DNA from: a virus
Reading direction: 5' to 3' (one strand)
Length of the DNA: 27,559 bases
IMG/VR virus record: IMGVR_UViG_3300021197_000084
Span: 1-27,559 of that record
Under the pieces are notes generated by a model. It saw only the letters and a list, made by a program, of their open reading frames with translations. It was not told where the DNA came from and ran no database searches. Shown here piece by piece: positions 7,452 to 16,108 of this stretch; positions within the stretch are counted from its first letter, which is position 1; every line of letters begins with the position of its first letter. Position numbers and translations under genes: made by a program.

Positions 7452-9353
7452 ATGGCTATAGAAGAATTTGGAAAAAGTTTATTGGCAGATGTGCGTAAGC
7501 GAAAAGAAGATCAAGCTCGTAAAGCTCGTAAACGCGAAAAAAAACAAGCTTTGCAAAGTCTTGTATTTAAAGGCGTAGTTGGTATAGGCAACACTCTTCT
7601 TAAAGATAAAGCTGACAAGTTTTTAGAAAGCGAACAATTTTACAAAGAAAACATGCAGTTTAAAAAGGGCTACAACATATCTAATGAATATATAGCTCAA
7701 GAAAAAGAAGCTAGAAATAGTACTTTAGGTTATAATGCTTATTGGACAAAACTTGCTCCGGCAGATCAAATAGATTTAGCGATGACAGAAAAATATGGTG
7801 CTGAAAGTCTTTACAATATTTCAGATTGGGCAAACATGCGTTCAGAACTTATGAGTCAAATGGGAAAGGCGGCTAGAACAAATCACGAAAAAGGCCTTGA
7901 AAATGCAAAATCTTTTATTAATCAAGCAGGAGATAAAGGAGCAGAATTTTATTCTAATTTTGCAAAGCAATCTAGGCCTTCTACAATTAAAGATTTAATA
8001 ACAAACACTGTTAGGTCTTCAATAGGTGGAAAAGATTTAAATGTTGCGTCTAGAGAGTTAACTCGTAAAAGTTATTTAGGAGATGCACAAGCTTTAATTG
8101 CTTACGATAAAACTTGGGATCAAACAGGGAGCAATCAAATTTCTGAATTTTTTGCAGACACTTCACAAACTTTAAGATCAAAAGCTCCTGTATTAAAAGA
8201 AGAGTATATTGACTTAGGAAACAAAGATATATTTGGCGTACCTAAAGGAAAAGAGCCTGTAATTATAGGTACATTTCCAAACGGAGATGAACGCATTGTT
8301 AACAAAACTGGAGAAATAGCAATGTCTGTTAACGAAGCTCAAGACTTTTCAGCTTATAATGATTGGGTTGGTAAACATTCAACAGATTCTATAGATGCTA
8401 AAGCTCAACAACAAATTGGAATGTTGGCTCTTACAAAACACGCAACTGAGGAAGATACAAAGTTTTTTAATAATATAGCTAAAGAAACAGGAAGTAAGTT
8501 TTTTGGCAATGATCGTAATAAAGCAATAGCTCAAAAAAATAAATCAATTCAAGCTCATATTGCAGGTTTAAAACTTATATATAGAAATGGTTATGGAATG
8601 GGCGAAGAAACTAGTGAGCGTTTAGCTGTAGCTATGTATAGAAAACAAGAAGAGTTTATAGTAGAACAAAAAAAATCAGGTGTTTTAGGAGCTAATCCGT
8701 TTAGTCACGGTAAAACTTTTGGTACTATGATTGCAATGGCTGAACAACAAGCTCTTCCAAGCAGACCTAGAAACTTTAGTAACGCTGATATTGAAGAAGT
8801 TATAGCTTCTCCTGATGGAAAAGCAGAACTATTTAATGATTATAGACAATTAACTCCTAAAGCTATGTCAAAATATGATGAGTTAGTTGAGCAAACAGGT
8901 AATGCTTTTGTAGTTCAATCTCATACAAGAATAAAAGGCTTGGCAAAAATTTCTAACGATAATCCTAAAATTAAAGATTTAGGAACAATTGAAGAACTAT
9001 ATGAAAAATCTTTAATAAAACCTCCTGTTAGATTAGAAGTTGTAGATAAAGATTTAAACAAGCAAGTTAAAATTAAAGATACTTTATTAAATGCAACCCC
9101 TAGTTTATTAGCAAACATGCCTGTTCCTCCGGCCTTGCCAACAGACAGCACTATTCAAGAAAAAGAAACTTATCAAAAAATGTATAGGAATCAAAATAAA
9201 GAATATATGAAAATTTTAAAGGCTCAAAAAACTTTACAAAATAATATGGATATGACAAGAAAACAAGGACGAACTACTAGCCAAGGGATAACATCTGCTC
9301 AAAAATATTTAAACAGTTTGTACACTGACTATATGAATAAATACGGAGATTAG
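7452..9353 (+). CDS. Putative internal virion / ejection protein (633 aa)
   Basis: The first 35 residues are very basic (RKRKEDQARKARKREKKQ), followed by a short hydrophobic helix (LVFKGVVGIGNTLL). The rest is a long, mostly helical, charged chain without Cys clusters or enzyme motifs. Size and position just upstream of a 1719-aa partner resemble the order of T7 gp15 (747 aa) and gp16 (1318 aa), which are ejected and form the channel across the cell envelope. I see no direct sequence match to gp15, so this assignment is from layout and composition only. It starts seven bases after the previous stop and ends with TAG one base before the next ATG. Confidence 0.75.
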   Translation: MAIEEFGKSLLADVRKRKEDQARKARKREKKQALQSLVFKGVVGIGNTLLKDKADKFLESEQFYKENMQFKKGYNISNEYIAQEKEARNSTLGYNAYWTKLAPADQIDLAMTEKYGAESLYNISDWANMRSELMSQMGKAARTNHEKGLENAKSFINQAGDKGAEFYSNFAKQSRPSTIKDLITNTVRSSIGGKDLNVASRELTRKSYLGDAQALIAYDKTWDQTGSNQISEFFADTSQTLRSKAPVLKEEYIDLGNKDIFGVPKGKEPVIIGTFPNGDERIVNKTGEIAMSVNEAQDFSAYNDWVGKHSTDSIDAKAQQQIGMLALTKHATEEDTKFFNNIAKETGSKFFGNDRNKAIAQKNKSIQAHIAGLKLIYRNGYGMGEETSERLAVAMYRKQEEFIVEQKKSGVLGANPFSHGKTFGTMIAMAEQQALPSRPRNFSNADIEEVIASPDGKAELFNDYRQLTPKAMSKYDELVEQTGNAFVVQSHTRIKGLAKISNDNPKIKDLGTIEELYEKSLIKPPVRLEVVDKDLNKQVKIKDTLLNATPSLLANMPVPPALPTDSTIQEKETYQKMYRNQNKEYMKILKAQKTLQNNMDMTRKQGRTTSQGITSAQKYLNSLYTDYMNKYGD

Positions 9354-9354
9354 A

Positions 9355-12300
9355 ATGAGCAATAGATATACTGGAAGTTTTTCAGACTCTCGTGGCGAAG
9401 ACTCTTCTTCTTTTTTTACAGGCGTACCTAAATCTTTAGGGCCTTACACGGCTACTAGATTTAGAGAAGACACAGGTGTTAAAAAAGATTGGTCGATAGT
9501 GCGTGAATACATGGCAGGCAAAGTTCTTGATCCCGCATCTCTTGATTTAATGTCTGAAGATGCAGATGTTTTAGAGTCTTTTCGTGATAGCGAGTCTCGT
9601 TTTGAAAATATGATTGCAAAAGCGTTAGTGTTAGAAGAGGCTCCTCAAGAAATTAAAGATAGTTACAAGCGAATACAAGATAAATTTGCTAATATTGATA
9701 AAGAAGGTATTGGTGAGTGGGCCGAAATGATAAAAGACTATGGCATAGATGCTGTTACTGACCCGTTCAATATTGGTGCTGTGTGGTTTGCGGCTCAAAC
9801 AGGAGGCGTTGGCGCACCTGCGGCGTTAGCGGCTAGAGAAACTGCAAAGGCCGGAGCAAAAACAGCACTTAAAAAGGCTTTAACTGGGCCTTCTACTGTA
9901 GCTCGATTGCCATCTAAAAGCGCATCAACTATAGTACGTGAAGCACCTACACAAGAATCAACTTTACGAACTCTTAGAGCTTTAATAGATAAAAACCCTA
10001 TGAAATCTGTAGCAACTCTTGGTGCAGTTCAAGGAACAGTAGATGATCTATCTCGTCAGAATTTAGCTATAACTGTAGGCTCTCAAGAAGATTTTAACCC
10101 CCTTCAAACAGTAGTTACAGCGGGAGCTTCAGCAGGTGCTAATACTATAATGACTGTTGGAATTAATAAACTGACCAAAAAGTTTAAAGCTGATTCTGAT
10201 ATAGATGAGTTTACACCTGAAAGGGGCGCTGAGCTTTTTGACGAGGGCGTTGAAGGCGAGTGGATTCCTGCTTCTGGAGCAGGGATATTAAATGACTTAG
10301 ATCGTTTAATTTCTGGGCCTTCTGGAAGCTATAAAGATATAACACCTGACGAAGAGCTTATACAAAAGTATGCGGCTGATTTAGGGGGAGGTGCTAAAAC
10401 TGTAGAAGAAGTACAGGCTATTATTATGGCGGCGGCTCAGACAGAAAAAACAGCAGGAGCTATAAAAAATAAAATAAAAAAAGACCTGTACGCTCACGCT
10501 ACGCACAATACTAGCCGATGGTTAGGAAAGGCTTCAGGAGTTTTAAGTCCTTTTGCAAAAGTATCTCCAACAGCTAAATTACTTCAAGAAAAGTTTTCAC
10601 ATGAAATGGGTATAAGTTGGAAAGTTGATAGTCGTTTAGTTGGAAAAGATTTTTTTGAAACTCAACGTGAAATTCAAGGTCGTTTTTTTGAGGACTATAG
10701 ATCTATTGTAGAGCCTTTAACAACTAGTAAATTTTTAAGACGTAATGAAGATAATGCTAAGCTTGCTGATGAAATTAACGATGCTTTAATGTTAGCTGTT
10801 CGAGGACAAAAAGCAAAAAGCTCTGACAATGGTTTATCTTCTGAAATAAACAAAGAAATTAATAAAGCTTCAGTAGGTGTTAAAAATTTATACATGCAAA
10901 TGGGCGCTGAGCTTAAAGAAGCAGGGCTTATTGAAAATGAAGTAGCTGATTATATTCCTAGATCGTGGAATAAAAAGGCTATTTTAGAAAACAAAGAAGG
11001 CCTAGCTAAATTATTTGAAGATCAAAATGTTGTTTCTAAAGGCAAAGGAATGGAAACAGTTGAAGACATGTTAAGAATTGACAGCCAATTAGATGGCGGC
11101 GGTTCTGGCGGTTTCTTTTTCTCAGCTAAACGATCTTTTGACAACATTAAAAGGGATGCAGATTTTCAAGAGTTTTTAGATACTGACGTTAGAGCAACTA
11201 TGAATCTTTATACTTTTCAAGCCGCTAAAGGTTTAGCAAAAGTTAGAACTTTAGGTGTGCGAAACGAAAAAGAATTTAAAGATTTTTATATAAATCAAAT
11301 CCGAAAAGAAATGGCAGAAGCAGGAGAAACATTTACCTCTAAAGATGCCGAAAGAATTACTAGAGTTTATCGAACTACTACTTCTGAAAACTTAAACAGG
11401 TTTGGCAAATACGCTCAAGGCGCAGTAGATGGCTACGGTTTAGTAAACAGAGTAGCTTACTTAGGTCTTGCAACAGTATCTAGTTTAACAGAAGCCTTCT
11501 TAAACTTTAGTAAAGCAGGGTTTAAAAATAGTTTTAAAGGCTTGTCAGAAGCTATGGAGCTTTCGTACAAAGGCGCTACAGGAAACATCCAATCTAAACT
11601 AATGTCTCAGCACAATATGACAGCCGCAGAAGCAAGAGCAGAAATGCGTAAGTTTAGTTTAGGAATGGACATGGGATTAACTCAGTTAGAAAATCGTTTA
11701 GGCGGTGATGACTTACAAACTAAATGGATGCAAAAAGCAAGCAGTGGTTTCTTTAAAATGACTTTGCTTGAAGATTGGACAAAGTTTGTACAAACAAGTT
11801 CATTTATGAGCGGTAAGAATTTAATTGAAGAAAACATTCAAGCTCTTGTAGCGCATGGTTCTAGGCCATTAGGTAAAAGACAAAACACTTTAATAGGAGA
11901 GTTGGCTGAATTAGATATAAATTATAAAGATGCTATGGAGTGGTACAAGCGTGGAGCTAAAAGGAATGACGAGTTTTATGATAAAAAGTTTTTGGCAGGT
12001 GCGGCACGATATGCTAACTCTGTAATTTTACAGCCTTCTGGAATGTCTAATTTAAAGCCTTTATTGTTTAGCAACCCTAAAACTTCTATAGCTTTTCAGT
12101 TAATGGGATACCCTGCGGCATTTACAAACACTGTTCTTAAACGTGGAGCAAAACAACTTACTAAAGATGTAAGAAGCGGCGACCCTAGAAACGTAGGTAA
12201 GGTTGCAGTGACTGCTATATCAATGGTACAAGTTGCTCGTATTATGAATGATTGGAGATCAGACGGGAAGTCAGAAGAAAAAGGCACACTTAATGCAAAC

Positions 12301-14514
12301 TTACAGGCAGTAAAGCGTGTGGGCGGTTTAGGTATCTTAGCTGACAACATTACTAAAGGTTATGATGCCGCTAAATATAATCAGTCTGTTCTTGGATATG
12401 CTACAATGCCTTTTGGCCCACTAGCTACAGATGCTTTAAGTGCTACTAGGCGAGGCGTTGTTCCTACATTAGCTAGAAAAATACCTGCCGCTACATCTCC
12501 AGTACAACGAATTTTAGGAATTGTAGATGAAGACGAAGCAGAAAAGTTTAAAGCTGACATGGATCAGTTTGTATATGAAGCAGATAAAAAAGTATCTGAG
12601 TTTGAAAAATCACTTATACCTGAGTTTGAAAGTACTGGAGGACTATTAAATTATGCAACTGGAGGCATAGTTACAGACGTTCCTAATGTACCTACAGAGC
12701 CTGATGAAAGAATAAATAAATTAACAGGTCGCCCATATAACGAAGATGCAGGTGAAGCTTATACAGACATAGAAGATCGTACTAGATTTTCTATGGGTGG
12801 TAGACTAATAGCTAAAAAACTAACTAGTTCTTTTAATAAGAAAACTCCCTCGCCTTTAAGACAATCCGAAGATGCTGAGTTTATAGCTAGACAGCAAGCA
12901 GAAATTGACCCAGATGGTGTTGTTCTTTACGGTATACAAGATGATCTTTTAGACTTAAACAGGTCTATGGAGGCTAATAGAGCTTCTCAAACAACTCAAA
13001 GAGCAAACACAGTTGGAACAGCTACTAAAGCATCAGACTATTTAGACTCTTTAGGAGCAAGCGGAAGGTCTTTAGACTATGGAGCAGGTAAAGGTTTAAA
13101 TGCAAAAGCTAATCAAATAGATGACACTTTTGAACCTTTCCCTGAAGATGCTTTTAATCCTACTTTTGTTTCTCCAAAAGATGTTCCAGAAAATACTTAT
13201 GGTAAAATAATAAGCACTAATGTAATTAATGTTCTTCCTCCCGCTTTAAGAAAAGAAGCTGTTCTTAAAATAGGCGGCGCTTTAAAAATAGGTGGCAGGG
13301 CTTTAATACAAACGTGGGATGCCGGAGCCGCTAAAGCAGGAATGGCTTCTAAAAAAGCAACTATTGTAAAAAACGAACCGTTAGCTTTTACTACTTCTAC
13401 AGGCTCTTATCAAAAAGGTTTTACTAAAAATGAACTTGAAGAATATGTTCAAAAAACATTGGGTAAAAACTTTGAGGTATCTAGTGTCCCGTCTAAACAG
13501 GGCATAAGCGGAGTTGCTGTTGTTATAACTAAAAAGTCTAAAAGACTTCAGAAGTTTGAAGGGGGTGTTGCTGATAGTTATACAATTCAACGAGGAGACA
13601 CTTTAACTAAAATAGCACGAGAAAATCAAACAACTGTAGAAGAGCTAGCAAAAATTAATGAAATTAAAGATATAAATAAAATATATGCAGACGATGTTTT
13701 AAAATTATCAAACCCTTCAGGAGTAGCAATACTTAAACAATTAAAAGAAACCCCTAATAAAGAACAACTAAAAACAATAGAAAAAATAGCTAAGAAAATA
13801 AACGATAGAAAAATAACAAATGTTACTGAAGAAGTAGCTAATGAATATAAAGAAGTAATTATTAAAAATACATTAGCGGCTAAAAATTATATTCTTTCAA
13901 AAACTGACGAGGTTAAAGATAAAATTGAAAATGTAATTAAAGATATTGAAATTCCTGAAATAAATTTTGAGTCTAAAGGAAGAACATCAGAAAACAATAA
14001 AGGAATGCAACCCGCTAACTTACTACCTCAAAATATTATGGCTTATGCTAAATACGTAGCAGGGAATAAACTTGGCCTAGAAGGTTCGGGAAAAGATATA
14101 GACGTAGCTAAATTTGGAACAAAACAAAAAGAAGTTTTAAAACAAGCAATGAAAAACGCTGTTAAAGACGGAAGAAATTATATAAAATATTCTGATTATC
14201 CTAATATGAAAACAGGCGAAAGGCCAGATAAATTTTACAAAGCTAGTCGCTCTGCTAGATCATTAGTAGATTTAGTTAAAGAGTCTTTTACTGATCCTGT
14301 TTTTGAAATGTTTACAACAACTGGAGTATTTAGTTTTAAACAACTCCCTAATGGAAAGTTTGAAATTATTCCAGATGTGTATGACTTTGATAAATCTAAA
14401 AGCGGTGGTAAAAATAGAAAAGAAGCTATAGATAGTTATGGTTCTTTAACTCAACAAGCTCAAGACATCAGTGAAAATCAAACATATCATTTTAATGTTA
14501 AAGGAACAATCTAA
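9355..14514 (+). CDS. Giant multidomain virion protein with methyltransferase-like and LysM domains (1719 aa)
   Basis: GGAG lies six bases before the ATG. Residues 1-1090 form an internal-virion-protein-like body, largely helical, with an Ala/Gly-rich hydrophobic section near 130-180 and a region near 700-920 of the type found in long ejected proteins (FFKMTLLEDWTKFVQ). Linkers with aromatic-x-x-Gly-Gly occur at 1100-1104 and 1145-1149, with a related F-E-G-G at 1401-1404. Residues about 1215-1398 look like a class I SAM methyltransferase: motif I LDYGAGKG at 1240-1247, then E-P-F-P, then TNVINVLPP from 1288 and KIGGRALIQTW. Residues 1409-1451 are a LysM domain (YTIQRGDTLTKIA) that should bind peptidoglycan. 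A Lys-rich linker leads to a C-terminal domain with D-V-Y-D at 1674-1677. Likely role: an ejected protein similar in position to T7 gp16, here carrying extra domains. The ejection is inferred, the domains are seen. Confidence 0.85.
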   Translation: MSNRYTGSFSDSRGEDSSSFFTGVPKSLGPYTATRFREDTGVKKDWSIVREYMAGKVLDPASLDLMSEDADVLESFRDSESRFENMIAKALVLEEAPQEIKDSYKRIQDKFANIDKEGIGEWAEMIKDYGIDAVTDPFNIGAVWFAAQTGGVGAPAALAARETAKAGAKTALKKALTGPSTVARLPSKSASTIVREAPTQESTLRTLRALIDKNPMKSVATLGAVQGTVDDLSRQNLAITVGSQEDFNPLQTVVTAGASAGANTIMTVGINKLTKKFKADSDIDEFTPERGAELFDEGVEGEWIPASGAGILNDLDRLISGPSGSYKDITPDEELIQKYAADLGGGAKTVEEVQAIIMAAAQTEKTAGAIKNKIKKDLYAHATHNTSRWLGKASGVLSPFAKVSPTAKLLQEKFSHEMGISWKVDSRLVGKDFFETQREIQGRFFEDYRSIVEPLTTSKFLRRNEDNAKLADEINDALMLAVRGQKAKSSDNGLSSEINKEINKASVGVKNLYMQMGAELKEAGLIENEVADYIPRSWNKKAILENKEGLAKLFEDQNVVSKGKGMETVEDMLRIDSQLDGGGSGGFFFSAKRSFDNIKRDADFQEFLDTDVRATMNLYTFQAAKGLAKVRTLGVRNEKEFKDFYINQIRKEMAEAGETFTSKDAERITRVYRTTTSENLNRFGKYAQGAVDGYGLVNRVAYLGLATVSSLTEAFLNFSKAGFKNSFKGLSEAMELSYKGATGNIQSKLMSQHNMTAAEARAEMRKFSLGMDMGLTQLENRLGGDDLQTKWMQKASSGFFKMTLLEDWTKFVQTSSFMSGKNLIEENIQALVAHGSRPLGKRQNTLIGELAELDINYKDAMEWYKRGAKRNDEFYDKKFLAGAARYANSVILQPSGMSNLKPLLFSNPKTSIAFQLMGYPAAFTNTVLKRGAKQLTKDVRSGDPRNVGKVAVTAISMVQVARIMNDWRSDGKSEEKGTLNANLQAVKRVGGLGILADNITKGYDAAKYNQSVLGYATMPFGPLATDALSATRRGVVPTLARKIPAATSPVQRILGIVDEDEAEKFKADMDQFVYEADKKVSEFEKSLIPEFESTGGLLNYATGGIVTDVPNVPTEPDERINKLTGRPYNEDAGEAYTDIEDRTRFSMGGRLIAKKLTSSFNKKTPSPLRQSEDAEFIARQQAEIDPDGVVLYGIQDDLLDLNRSMEANRASQTTQRANTVGTATKASDYLDSLGASGRSLDYGAGKGLNAKANQIDDTFEPFPEDAFNPTFVSPKDVPENTYGKIISTNVINVLPPALRKEAVLKIGGALKIGGRALIQTWDAGAAKAGMASKKATIVKNEPLAFTTSTGSYQKGFTKNELEEYVQKTLGKNFEVSSVPSKQGISGVAVVITKKSKRLQKFEGGVADSYTIQRGDTLTKIARENQTTVEELAKINEIKDINKIYADDVLKLSNPSGVAILKQLKETPNKEQLKTIEKIAKKINDRKITNVTEEVANEYKEVIIKNTLAAKNYILSKTDEVKDKIENVIKDIEIPEINFESKGRTSENNKGMQPANLLPQNIMAYAKYVAGNKLGLEGSGKDIDVAKFGTKQKEVLKQAMKNAVKDGRNYIKYSDYPNMKTGERPDKFYKASRSARSLVDLVKESFTDPVFEMFTTTGVFSFKQLPNGKFEIIPDVYDFDKSKSGGKNRKEAIDSYGSLTQQAQDISENQTYHFNVKGTI

Positions 14515-14871
14515 ATGAAAGACGATTTTAAATACTTTAAACTCTCAGACTTTGATTGCCAAGAAACAGGCGAGAACGAAATGGACGAGGGATTTATACA
14601 AAAACTAGACCACTTGAGAGAGGTGTGTGGCTTTCCGTTTTATATAACTAGTGGCTACAGGAGTCCCAACCACAGCATAGAGAAAGCAAAAAAAATTGGA
14701 GGTACACATACCCGTGGGATTGCCGCCGACATTTATGTCAATGGTGGACGACAACGTATGCAGATAGTGAGACATGCTTGTGCAATGGGCTTTGTAGGCA
14801 TTGGAGTTGCAAAGGCTTTTGTGCATGTAGATATGCGAGATGATTTTAAACCAGTACTTTGGTGCTATTAA
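14515..14871 (+). CDS. Endolysin, M15-type peptidase (VanY-like)
   Basis: This 118-aa protein cuts peptide cross-links in peptidoglycan. It shows the zinc peptidase pattern of the M15 family: SGYRSP at 46-51 (Arg49), then GGTHTRGIAADI with His65 and Asp72, then HVD with His104 and Asp106. His65, Asp72 and His104 would bind zinc. The length fits the short Peptidase_M15_3-type endolysins of phages. There is no signal peptide or membrane span, so it needs the holin to reach the wall. The ATG follows the stop of the 1719-aa gene directly, with AAGGA nine bases upstream. Assignment of the fold is strong. The exact bond cut (D-Ala-D-Ala, or L-Ala-D-Glu) cannot be read from sequence. Confidence 0.92.
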   Translation: MKDDFKYFKLSDFDCQETGENEMDEGFIQKLDHLREVCGFPFYITSGYRSPNHSIEKAKKIGGTHTRGIAADIYVNGGRQRMQIVRHACAMGFVGIGVAKAFVHVDMRDDFKPVLWCY

Positions 14872-14895
14872 TTTTAAACACTAGGAGATATGAAC

Positions 14896-15198
14896 ATGTC
14901 AGATAAAGGAATCGTCATTCCAACTTGGGCTATACCATTAGTGGTATCGTTGTTTGTGGGTGCAATTAGCTACGGTGCGGCACAGGCCAATGCAGAAACA
15001 ACTACTAAAGAAGTTAAGCGCATTGAAGTCATTGTCAAAGAGACTGCAAAGAAAGCGGCTGAAAACGGACAGGCCCAAGCTGTAACAGAAACTAAGGTTG
15101 ATGCTATTGTTGAATCCTTGGCCCGTCAAGAAAAAATACAAGAAAAAACTAACGATCAAATCTCTGCGTTAGTGGCGGCTTTACTAGCTAAACAATAA
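14896..15198 (+). CDS. Membrane-anchored coiled-coil protein, possible spanin-like lysis protein
   Basis: Two start codons are close together. AGGAG at 14883-14887 is only two bases before ATG 14890 but eight before ATG 14896, so I choose 14896 (100 aa). One membrane span at about residues 8-28 (IPLVVSLFVGAISYG) is followed by a soluble helical, Ala/Glu/Lys/Gln-rich domain that looks like a coiled coil. The pattern of an N-terminal anchor with a periplasmic coiled coil fits i-spanins (Rz-like) and also XhlA-type proteins. No lipoprotein partner is obvious nearby. It directly follows the endolysin and overlaps the next gene by one base (TAATG). Lysis involvement is inferred from layout. Confidence 0.75.
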   Translation: MSDKGIVIPTWAIPLVVSLFVGAISYGAAQANAETTTKEVKRIEVIVKETAKKAAENGQAQAVTETKVDAIVESLARQEKIQEKTNDQISALVAALLAKQ

Positions 15199-15389
15199 TG
15201 AAGATGGTGTTTGCTCTATTGTTTTTCGTAAGCGGCGAAGTAGTCGAGGAACAAACACAATATTATTTAAAGAAGTCACATTGTATTTATATGTGTCAAG
15301 AACTATCAAGACCAAGCAACAAGTACGAACCTGTTGACTGCAAGTGTCAGGTTCAGTGGGTTGATGTAAACAGCACGGTAATACGATGA
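15198..15389 (+). CDS. Small Cys-containing hypothetical protein (63 aa)
   Basis: The N-terminus (MKMVFALLFFVSG) is a short hydrophobic run that resembles a weak signal sequence or simply a buried strand. Four Cys at about residues 29, 33, 48 and 50 (CIYMC and CKC) could form disulfides or bind metal. There is no lipobox. It is similar in plan to the next gene: the same MK-x-VFAL start, an acidic middle, then Tyr/Cys. The start overlaps the upstream stop by one base, and the end overlaps the next start by four (ATGA). It lies in the lysis region, so an envelope role is possible. No function is known to me. Confidence 0.65.
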   Translation: MKMVFALLFFVSGEVVEEQTQYYLKKSHCIYMCQELSRPSNKYEPVDCKCQVQWVDVNSTVIR

Positions 15390-15628
15390 AACAATTAGTG
15401 TTTGCATTAATGTTAGAGACGCTTACTGCTGATGGTCTTGTAATTGAAACCGAAGAGTATGGTGTATGGGCCGATGTAAACAAATGCACATACTTTAGTA
15501 GGAGTATAAGCTTACAAGGCATCGAAGGCACAGCAGGGATTACATTTAAAAAAGCATTCCCTGTACCTGTAAGGGCTTATTGTAAGCCTAAGTATGTAGA
15601 CCCTCAAACAACGGAGATATTTGAATGA
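15386..15628 (+). CDS. Small Cys-containing hypothetical protein, sister of the preceding gene (80 aa)
   Basis: It opens with MKQLVFALML and continues with an acidic segment (VIETEEYGVWADVNKC), like its upstream neighbour, and carries two Cys (residues 34 and 67). The shared opening and gene order suggest an old tandem duplication, although the two are too short and diverged for me to prove it by eye. No lipobox and no clear membrane helix are visible. It overlaps the previous gene by four bases and the following micropeptide by four (ATGA at 15625), so translation is coupled. Function is unknown. Confidence 0.65.
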   Translation: MKQLVFALMLETLTADGLVIETEEYGVWADVNKCTYFSRSISLQGIEGTAGITFKKAFPVPVRAYCKPKYVDPQTTEIFE

Positions 15629-15726
15629 TTTCAGGTCAAGATTGGTCGGACAGCGCAACATGGGGCGGTTTGATTCTCGCTTTAATACTCCTTGGGCTTA
15701 CTATGTATTGGTTAATATTTAGGTGA
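15625..15726 (+). CDS. Membrane micropeptide (33 aa)
   Basis: The start ATG overlaps the TGA of the previous gene (ATGA), and the TGA stop is four bases before the next ATG. The GGAGAT in 15613-15618 gives a reasonable RBS. Residues 1-13 are polar and hold Trp and Asp; residues 14-31 form one strong membrane span (LILALILLGLTMYWLIF), then a single Arg. Tight packing between two likely genes, a good RBS and a coherent membrane helix support its being real despite its size. It may modify holin timing, but that is a guess from position. Confidence 0.6.
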   Translation: MISGQDWSDSATWGGLILALILLGLTMYWLIFR

Positions 15727-15730
15727 AATT

Positions 15731-16108
15731 ATGTTAGAACAATTAATAGGGCCAGTGTCAGGACTCTTGGACAAGTTCATTGAAGACAAGGACAAGAAGG
15801 CGGCACTAGCACACGAGATAAGTACGATGGCAGAGCGACACGCTCAAGAGCTTGCCAAGGGTCAGCTAGAAGTTAACAAAACTGAGGCGGCACACAAGAG
15901 CTTGTTTGTTTCTGGATGGCGGCCCGCAGTTGGTTGGTGTTGTTGTATGGCCCTGCTGTATAACACACTCTTATCGCCAATACTAGGCATATGGTTTGTT
16001 GTGCCGGAGGTTGATGCTTCATTACTAACACCTGTCTTAATGGGCATGTTAGGTTTAGGAGCTATGCGTACAGTAGAGAAAACAAAATCAGTAGCGAGGG
16101 ACAGTTAA
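15731..16108 (+). CDS. Holin, 3-TM type
   Basis: This 125-aa protein should form the inner-membrane lesion through which the endolysin escapes. Residues 1-55 are a charged helical segment with Glu/Lys/Ala. From residue 57 come a Ser-Gly-Trp-Arg-Pro turn, a first span with Cys70-Cys71-Cys72, a second span (LLSPILGIWFVVP) and a third (LLTPVLMGMLGLGAM). The 'GWRP' turn and this order match, from memory, the holin family first named from gene transfer agents (Holin_3TMs). It is downstream of the endolysin in the same operon. AGGTGAA lies a few bases before the ATG. It overlaps the next start by one base. Confidence 0.85.
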   Translation: MLEQLIGPVSGLLDKFIEDKDKKAALAHEISTMAERHAQELAKGQLEVNKTEAAHKSLFVSGWRPAVGWCCCMALLYNTLLSPILGIWFVVPEVDASLLTPVLMGMLGLGAMRTVEKTKSVARDS

